A stretch of 10,108 nucleotides of DNA from the NCBI GenBank assembly GCA_013694635.1, contig JACDCA010000780.1, positions 1 through 10,108 of the forward strand. The letters run 5' to 3'. The notes beneath the pieces were generated by a model that was not told where the DNA came from, did not search any database, and saw only the letters and a list, made by a program, of their open reading frames with translations. Positions 1 through 5,383 of the stretch are shown here, one piece after another. Within the stretch, counting starts at the first letter, position 1. Each line of letters opens with the position of its first letter. This DNA is from Acidobacteriota bacterium (GTDB lineage: Bacteria; Acidobacteriota; Vicinamibacteria; Vicinamibacterales; 2-12-FULL-66-21). Both the position numbers and the translations under genes were made by a program.

Positions 1-161
1 CCTGCAGGAAAATCGCAGAGTCGTTCAAGGACGGCGATTTCACGCGCGTCTCTCAGAAAGTAAACCCCGGCTGGAGCCGCTTCTACGCCCGCGTGCTGCG
101 CGAAGGTATTGTCACTGCCGGCGATCGGGTCGTTCTGAAGCGTCCTGAACTCCTGTTCTGA
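1..161 (+). CDS. MOSC domain-containing protein, C-terminal part (partial, 5' end outside window)
   Basis: The open frame enters the window at base 3 and ends at TGA 159-161, giving the last 52 residues. The visible pattern is a Cys-Arg-Lys near the start, then PGWSRFYARVLREG and TAGDRVVL. This is the typical end of MOSC domains, where a Pro-Gly-Trp/aromatic segment and a 'V-L-x-E-G-x-V-x-A-G-D' strand close the beta barrel. MOSC proteins (YiiM/YuaD type and molybdenum cofactor sulfurase C-termini) bind or carry sulfur or molybdenum cofactor in the cytoplasm; some protect against N-hydroxylated purines. Which subgroup this is cannot be told from the tail alone. The next gene starts 6 nt after the stop on the same strand, so the two may share a transcript, although their products have no obvious functional link. 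Confidence 0.72.
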   Translation, partial: CRKIAESFKDGDFTRVSQKVNPGWSRFYARVLREGIVTAGDRVVLKRPELLF

Positions 162-167
162 GGTCAT

Positions 168-1766
168 ATGAAATTTCGAACGCTCCTCCTGCTCGCGGCC
201 GTTGTCGCGGCGCTGACGATACCGTCACGCGGCATCCGCGTGTTTGCACAGGCCCGGCCGGCCGCCGGAACCAACCCGCCGGCAATCTTCGCTGACCCTG
301 ACCGACGTTCGAAGCTGAGTGCTGCGTTTCCGGAAATCGATCGCCAGGCGGCTGCCTTCGTGGAGCGGATGCACGTCCCCGGCGCTGCGTGGGCGATCGT
401 CATCGACGGCGCGGTGGCGCACGTCGGCGTCGCCGGTCACCGCGATATCGCGGCGAAGGCGCCCGTCAGACGCGACACGGTCTTTCGCATCGCGTCGATG
501 ACAAAAAGCTTCACGGCGATGGCGATCGTGAAACTGCGCGACGAAGGGAAGCTGTCGCTGGACGACGCTGCCGAGCGTTATGTTCCGGAGTTGAAGAGTC
601 TCAGGTACCCAAGCAGTGACTCGCCACGCATCACCATCCGTCATCTGCTATCGCATGCAGAAGGATTTCCAGAAGACAACCCGTGGGGGGATCAGCAGCT
701 CGCCGCCACCGAAGCGCAGCTCAGCGAGATGGTGCGAAAGGGCATTCCGTTCTCGAATACGCCAGGTGTCGCGTACGAGTACTCCAATTACGGCTTTGCT
801 CTCCTGGGACGGATCGTCACGAATGTTTCAGGCACACCGTATCGGGATTACGTCGCCGAGGCGATCCTTCGCCCGCTGGGAATGAAATCGACCACCCTCG
901 AGCCGGGTGCGGTGCCGAAGGATCGCATCGCACGTGGGTATCGTTGGGAAGACAACATCTGGAAGGAAGAGCCGCCGTTGCCCGACGGGGCGTTCGGCGC
1001 CATGGGCGGGATGCTCACGTCGCTCGACGATCTCGGACGATACGTTGGCACCTTCCTCGCAGCGTGGCCTCCCCGTGACGAACCCGAGCCTGGCCCAGTC
1101 AGCCGCGCATCATTACGGGAGATGCAGCAGATCTGGCGGTCGCGCCCGGCGTCCGCTGGACTCACGTCCGCCGGGAAGCCGCAACTCAATGCCGGCGGCT
1201 ACGGGTTCGGCCTGCGGATCTCTCAGACCTGCGACTTCAACCACGTCGTCGCGCACAGCGGCGGCCTTCCGGGATTCGGAACGCTGATGCAGTGGTTGCC
1301 CGAATACGGCGTGGGGGTGATTGCCTTCGGCAACCTGACCTACACCGGAGGCGGCGCCGTGGCCAATGCCTTCGAACTCCTCGCAAAGACCGGTGGCCTG
1401 CAGCCGCGTATGCCGCAGCCGTCCGATGCGCTCGTGCAAGCGCGGGACGCGGTGTCGCGCCTGATCATGAAGTGGGACGACCAGGAGGCTGATCGTGTGG
1501 CAGCGATGAATCTCTATCTCGATCGCTCGAAGGAACGGCGCCGGAAAGAAATCGAGGACCTGAAGACCAGGGTGGGCCAGTGCGCTGCACCGAAATCCTT
1601 CGACTCAGTCGAGAACGCGCTCCGCGGTGTCTGGACGATGAAATGCGAACGCGGAGACCTTCGCGTGTCAATCACGCTGGCGCCTACGATCCCTCCACTC
1701 GTGCAGTTTCTGGATGTCAGCACCGCGCCGCTGGTGACGTCCGGCGGCGGCGCCTGCAGGATGTAG
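168..1766 (+). CDS. Secreted serine hydrolase, beta-lactamase/PBP4* (class C-like) family
   Basis: A 532-residue protein starting at ATG 168 with GAGG at 160-163, a rather short 4-nt spacing overlapping the stop of the MOSC gene. Residues 1-29 look like a Sec signal peptide: basic start, a Leu/Ala-rich core, then VFAQA as a likely cleavage site, so the enzyme should act in the periplasm or outside. Three active-site motifs of the Pfam Beta-lactamase (PF00144) fold are present in order: S-x-x-K as SMTK (Ser110, Lys113), Y-x-N as YSN (Tyr205, Asn207) and HSGG (363-366) in place of KTG. The catalytic domain spans about 50-405. A C-terminal part of roughly 115 residues (about 418-532) has a charged helical stretch and a short beta-type tail with Cys472, Cys493 and Cys530; I do not recognise it as a named domain. 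Family members include D-aminopeptidases, esterases, peptidoglycan-acting enzymes and true beta-lactamases, so the substrate is unknown. The gene ends 7 nt from the oppositely oriented tRNA. Confidence 0.9.
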   Translation: MKFRTLLLLAAVVAALTIPSRGIRVFAQARPAAGTNPPAIFADPDRRSKLSAAFPEIDRQAAAFVERMHVPGAAWAIVIDGAVAHVGVAGHRDIAAKAPVRRDTVFRIASMTKSFTAMAIVKLRDEGKLSLDDAAERYVPELKSLRYPSSDSPRITIRHLLSHAEGFPEDNPWGDQQLAATEAQLSEMVRKGIPFSNTPGVAYEYSNYGFALLGRIVTNVSGTPYRDYVAEAILRPLGMKSTTLEPGAVPKDRIARGYRWEDNIWKEEPPLPDGAFGAMGGMLTSLDDLGRYVGTFLAAWPPRDEPEPGPVSRASLREMQQIWRSRPASAGLTSAGKPQLNAGGYGFGLRISQTCDFNHVVAHSGGLPGFGTLMQWLPEYGVGVIAFGNLTYTGGGAVANAFELLAKTGGLQPRMPQPSDALVQARDAVSRLIMKWDDQEADRVAAMNLYLDRSKERRRKEIEDLKTRVGQCAAPKSFDSVENALRGVWTMKCERGDLRVSITLAPTIPPLVQFLDVSTAPLVTSGGGACRM

Positions 1767-1773
1767 GGTGAAG

Positions 1774-1846
1774 TGGGCCCACCAGGACTCGAACCTGGAA
1801 CGAGCCGGTTATGAGCCGGCGGCTCTAACCATTGAGCTATGGGCCC
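1774..1846 (-). tRNA. tRNA with anticodon CAU, probably tRNA-Ile2 (lysidine type), possibly elongator tRNA-Met
   Basis: The minus strand folds into a complete 73-nt cloverleaf: acceptor GGGCCCA paired fully with TGGGCCC, D stem GCTC/GAGC with the 8-nt loop AATGGTTA, anticodon stem GCCGG/CCGGC with loop CTCATAA (anticodon CAT), a 5-nt variable loop, T stem CCAGG/CCTGG with loop TTCGAGT, and discriminator A. CCA is not encoded; the next bases are CTT. The initiator type is excluded: there is no run of three G-C pairs next to the anticodon loop, and the 1-72 pair is matched. The short D loop and the C4-G69 and C5-G68 pairs resemble E. coli tRNA-Ile2, whose C34 is converted to lysidine by TilS, more than E. 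coli elongator Met. That comparison is from memory. The gene lies 40 nt after rpoD in the same direction, so read-through from rpoD is possible. Confidence 0.93.
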
Positions 1847-1886
1847 GCCGGCCAGTGTAACAGACGAAAAGGCAGCAGTTGCTGGA

Positions 1887-3599
1887 CTACGTACGCCCCT
1901 CCAGGAACGCCTTGAGCTTGCGGCTGCGCGACGGATGCCGCAACTTGCGCAGGGCCTTGGCTTCGATCTGACGGATACGCTCGCGGGTGACGGCGAAGCT
2001 CTGGCCGACTTCCTCGAGCGTATGCTCGCTGCCGTCGCCGACGCCGAACCGCATCTTGATCACCTTTTCTTCGCGCGGCGTCAGTGTCTTCAGGACCGCG
2101 TCGGTCTGCTCCTTCAGATTCAGGTTGATGACGGCGTCCGACGGCGACACCACCTGGCGATCCTCGATGAAGTCGCCAAGATGCGAATCTTCCTCCTCCC
2201 CGATCGGCGTCTCGAGTGAGATCGGCTCCTGCGCGATCTTCAGGACCTTGCGGACCTTCGAAACCGGGATGTCCATCCGCTTTGCGATCTCCTCCGAGGT
2301 CGGCTCGCGGCCGAGCTCCTGCACCAGCGCGCGCGAGGTGCGAATCAGCTTGTTGATCGTCTCGATCATGTGGACCGGGATGCGGATCGTCCGCGCCTGG
2401 TCCGCGATCGCGCGCGTGATCGCCTGCCGGATCCACCACGTCGCGTATGTCGAGAACTTGTAGCCGCGGCGGTACTCGAACTTGTCGACCGCCTTCATCA
2501 AACCGATGTTCCCTTCCTGGATCAAGTCCAGGAACTGGAGCCCGCGGTTCGTGTACTTCTTGGCGATCGAGACGACGAGACGCAAATTCGCTTCGACCAG
2601 CTCCTTCTTCGCCTGCTCGGCCTGGATCTCGCCGCGCGCGATGGTCTCGAGCGTCCGCATCAGTTGCTCGGGCGTCTCCTCGAGCTCCTCCGCCATCGTC
2701 TTCATCTGCGCCCGGACGTCCTTCTGGCGCCGGACGAGATTCTTCTTTTCCTCTTCCTTCAGCCGGCTCTTCCTGCCGGTCTTCGGATTCACCTGGCGTT
2801 CGATCTGATCCACCTCGCGCTTCAGGCGCATCACGTTTTCGACGCCTTCCTTGATCTGGTCGATCAGGCGGCGCTTCACGAGCTCGGTGAATTCGATCTT
2901 GCGAATCAGCTTCGAGAGCTCGACGCGGGCGCGCAGCGCCTCCCAGCGGGCGCGACGGTACTTCCGCTTCTCGCGCGTGGTCGAGCCGCGGGGGATCTTC
3001 CCCAGCTTCTCCTTCGCCTTTTCGAGCCCCTGCCAGGCCTTGCGGACGTTGTCGATCTGGCGGAGGATCTGCCGCTTGCGGTCATCGATCTTCTCGTCGG
3101 TGATCTCCTCGTCGTTGAAGATCACCAACTCGCGCACGCTCCGCTCGTCGGCACGGAGCTGGTCGCCCATCGTGATGATCGCGCGCGTCGTCGTCGGGGT
3201 CCTCGAGATGGACTTGATGACCGCGAGCTTTCCGCGCTCGATGCGTTTGGCGATCTCGACTTCACCTTCACGCGTCAGAAGGGGAACCGTCCCCATCTCG
3301 CGCAAATACATGCGAACGGGATCGTTGGTCTTGTCGAGGGCTCCGGGCGTGAGATCGAGCTCGACCTCCTCGGCCCCCTCCCCGGTGCGATCGAGAAGCT
3401 TCTCTTCGCGGTACGTCTTCTCGGAGTCGACGACCTCGATGCCGGCGCTGCTGAACGTGCTGAACAGGTCGTCGAGCTCGTCTGACGACGTGATGTCGGC
3501 AGGGAGGAGATCGTTGACCTCGTCGTACAGCAGGTATCCCTTTTCTTTGCCGATGGAAATGAGCTGCCTCACTTCATCGTATTTTTCTTCGATCGACAC
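1887..3599 (-). CDS. rpoD: RNA polymerase primary (housekeeping) sigma factor RpoD, sigma-70 group 1
   Basis: The 570-residue product directs core RNA polymerase to -35/-10 promoters. Region 1.1 covers about residues 1-80. Region 1.2 begins at DPVRMYLREMG (93-103). A long non-conserved, charged region (about 123-325) separates it from region 2, as in proteobacterial and acidobacterial-type RpoD. Region 2.1-2.4 is canonical: LRLVVSIAKKYTNRGLQFLD (339-358), then NIGLMKAVDKFEYRRGYKFS and STYATWWIRQAITRA (-10 recognition and melting). Region 3 follows (about 412-490). Region 4.2 has EEVGQSFAVTRERIRQIEAK (529-548), the -35-binding helix-turn-helix, and RKLRHPSRS near the end. The start is GTG at 3599-3597, with AGGAGA (3613-3608) 8 nt upstream overlapping the TAG stop of dnaG, so translation is likely coupled to dnaG. 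Only 12 nt separate the two genes. All functional motifs look intact. Confidence 0.98.
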   Translation of the reverse strand: MSIEEKYDEVRQLISIGKEKGYLLYDEVNDLLPADITSSDELDDLFSTFSSAGIEVVDSEKTYREEKLLDRTGEGAEEVELDLTPGALDKTNDPVRMYLREMGTVPLLTREGEVEIAKRIERGKLAVIKSISRTPTTTRAIITMGDQLRADERSVRELVIFNDEEITDEKIDDRKRQILRQIDNVRKAWQGLEKAKEKLGKIPRGSTTREKRKYRRARWEALRARVELSKLIRKIEFTELVKRRLIDQIKEGVENVMRLKREVDQIERQVNPKTGRKSRLKEEEKKNLVRRQKDVRAQMKTMAEELEETPEQLMRTLETIARGEIQAEQAKKELVEANLRLVVSIAKKYTNRGLQFLDLIQEGNIGLMKAVDKFEYRRGYKFSTYATWWIRQAITRAIADQARTIRIPVHMIETINKLIRTSRALVQELGREPTSEEIAKRMDIPVSKVRKVLKIAQEPISLETPIGEEEDSHLGDFIEDRQVVSPSDAVINLNLKEQTDAVLKTLTPREEKVIKMRFGVGDGSEHTLEEVGQSFAVTRERIRQIEAKALRKLRHPSRSRKLKAFLEGRT

Positions 3600-3611
3600 C
3601 GCGTTCTTCTC

Positions 3612-5378
3612 CTAGTCGTTAAAAGCTTCGATCCGGCGCAGGAGATCCTGCTTCCGGGCCCAGAGGGTCACGATTTCGTCTTCGTACCGCGCGGCCCCCT
3701 CTTCCTGCAGGCGATCGATCTCGCGCTGCACCGCCGCGCGCTCGCGGTCGAATCGCCGTTTTTTGAGTGTTCGGACGCAATCGGCCGGATCCGCCGGGGC
3801 GCTGGACGGCCGGCTGATGTCCTCGACCAGGCCGGCCTCACCCCTGGTTAGACGCTCCAAGAGCGTCGTCGGTAAAGCCTCTGGCGGTGTTCCCTGCAGG
3901 GATCGGGCCTGTTGAAGGATTGCCTCGGCCGCCAACCCGGTCAGATCGTCATTGTCGAGCCCCAGCAGCGCCTCCATCGCCTCCGCGGGCTGGTGCTGGA
4001 GAGCCCAGATGAGGCCCTTTTCGGCCTGTTTCACCTGGCCTGGCGCCGGCAGCTTCCGCTCTTCGACCGCCGTCTGGCGATGCACGGCGGCCTTTCGAAT
4101 CTCGGCGCGCACTACCTCTTCCGTAATACGAGCCTTGTGCGCAAGCCGGTCGGCGAAACTATCCCGCGCCGCGGCGTCCGGGATGCGCGCAGCCACTGTC
4201 AGCATCCGGCTGAGAAATTCCCGCCGGCTGTCGTCTTTCGTGAAGTCGTGTTCGGTCGCTGTACGATCGAGCAGATAGTCCAGGTACTGGCGTGAATTCC
4301 GCAGCCTTTCCTGGTACGCGGCCCCGCCAGCCTTGCGAATGAACGTATCAGGATCGTCTCCGGCCGGCAGCGTCGCCACATTTACCTGAAACCCTTCCGC
4401 CACGAGCAGCTCGGACGTCCTCGCCGCGGCCCCCTGGCCAGCCGCATCGGGGTCGAAGCTGAGGACGACTTTCGTTGCGAATCGTTTCAGCAGGCGTGCC
4501 TGCATCGGCGTCAGGGCCGTTCCCGAGGACGCGACGACATTGCCGATCCCCGCCTGGAGCGCCTGCGCCACGTCGAAATAACCTTCGACCATCACGGCGT
4601 ACTTCGCCTTCGAGATCGCCGCCCTGCTGAGATGAAGGCCGTAGAGCGTCCTTCCCTTCACATAGATCGGGGTTTCCGGGGAGTTCAGGTACTTGGGCTG
4701 CTGCCCCGCGTCCATGGCGCGCCCCCCGAACGCGACGATCGCTCCATTGTCGCGATGGATCGGGATCATCATGCGGTTTCGGAACCGGTCGACGAGGGTG
4801 CCCTCATCGCGCTGGACCACCAGGCCCGAGCGAATGAGCACCGCCGGCGCGAAGCCCTCTTTCATCAGACGCGTTTTCAGGCCATCGCGGCTTGCCGGCG
4901 CATAGCCGATGCCGAGCAGCTCGATCGTCTCCGCCGAGACATCCCGATCCTTCAATTGCCGGCGTGCGGGAGCCCCGGCGGGGCCGGCGAGCTGCTCGCG
5001 GAACCAGGACGCTGCCACCTCGTGCGCCTTCAGCAGCGCTTCGCGATCGCGGTTCGCCTCCACGTCCTCCTTCGTCCCTTCCGCCTCGGGGACCGGAAGG
5101 CCGACCCGCACGGCCAGCTGCCGGACGGCTTCGGGAAACGGCAGCTTGTCATACAGCTCGATGAATTTGATGACGTCACCGGCCACGCCGCACCCGAAGC
5201 ACTTGAAATACCCCTTGTCGCCGTGCACGTTGAACGATGGCGTCTTTTCGCCATGAAACGGGCACAGCCCCTTCCACGAACTCCCCGCGCGGCGCAGCGG
5301 CACGCGCTCCTGCACGATCTGCACGATGTCGGCGTGCGACTTCAGGTCGTCGATAAAGGACGCGGGGAAAAGGGCCAA
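3612..5378 (-). CDS. dnaG: DNA primase DnaG
   Basis: A 588-residue replicative primase that makes RNA primers on the lagging strand and works with the DnaB helicase. The N-terminal zinc-binding domain has Cys39-x2-His42 and Cys60-x2-Cys63 (CPFH ... CFGC), preceded by the family start FPASFIDDLKSHADIVQIV. The RNA polymerase core has DRFRNRMMIPI (197-207) and FGGRAM (217-222). The Toprim domain has VMVEGYFDV with Glu265, and SFDPDAAG with Asp309 and Asp311, the metal-binding acidic residues; AGDDPD follows at 339-344. The C-terminal part (about 450-588) is the variable helicase-binding region. The start is TTG at 5378-5376: this gives the normal DnaG N-terminus, and AAGGA lies 9 nt upstream, overlapping the end of mutS2. 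The gap to mutS2 is 5 nt, so translational coupling with a weak start codon is likely. Confidence 0.98.
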   Translation of the reverse strand: MALFPASFIDDLKSHADIVQIVQERVPLRRAGSSWKGLCPFHGEKTPSFNVHGDKGYFKCFGCGVAGDVIKFIELYDKLPFPEAVRQLAVRVGLPVPEAEGTKEDVEANRDREALLKAHEVAASWFREQLAGPAGAPARRQLKDRDVSAETIELLGIGYAPASRDGLKTRLMKEGFAPAVLIRSGLVVQRDEGTLVDRFRNRMMIPIHRDNGAIVAFGGRAMDAGQQPKYLNSPETPIYVKGRTLYGLHLSRAAISKAKYAVMVEGYFDVAQALQAGIGNVVASSGTALTPMQARLLKRFATKVVLSFDPDAAGQGAAARTSELLVAEGFQVNVATLPAGDDPDTFIRKAGGAAYQERLRNSRQYLDYLLDRTATEHDFTKDDSRREFLSRMLTVAARIPDAAARDSFADRLAHKARITEEVVRAEIRKAAVHRQTAVEERKLPAPGQVKQAEKGLIWALQHQPAEAMEALLGLDNDDLTGLAAEAILQQARSLQGTPPEALPTTLLERLTRGEAGLVEDISRPSSAPADPADCVRTLKKRRFDRERAAVQREIDRLQEEGAARYEDEIVTLWARKQDLLRRIEAFND

Positions 5379-5383
5379 TCTGC

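Noticed and set aside
1767..1773. A terminator between the serine hydrolase and the tRNA
   Set aside because: Only 7 nt separate them and no hairpin with a T-run is present on either strand.
1854..1859. TACACT on the minus strand just before the tRNA, as a possible -10 box
   Set aside because: Only 4 of 6 bases match and no acceptable -35 box lies at the right distance. It would also start transcription directly at the mature 5' end.
2370..3485. A 371-codon open frame on the + strand across rpoD
   Set aside because: It is antisense to an intact rpoD with all sigma-70 motifs. Its product is low-complexity Leu/Asp/Arg-rich, as expected from the complementary frame of a GC-rich gene.
3851..3867. 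Perfect 7-bp hairpin GACGCTC-CAA-GAGCGTC inside dnaG
   Set aside because: It lies within normal dnaG coding sequence, with no T-run after it. Short hairpins of this size are expected by chance in GC-rich DNA.
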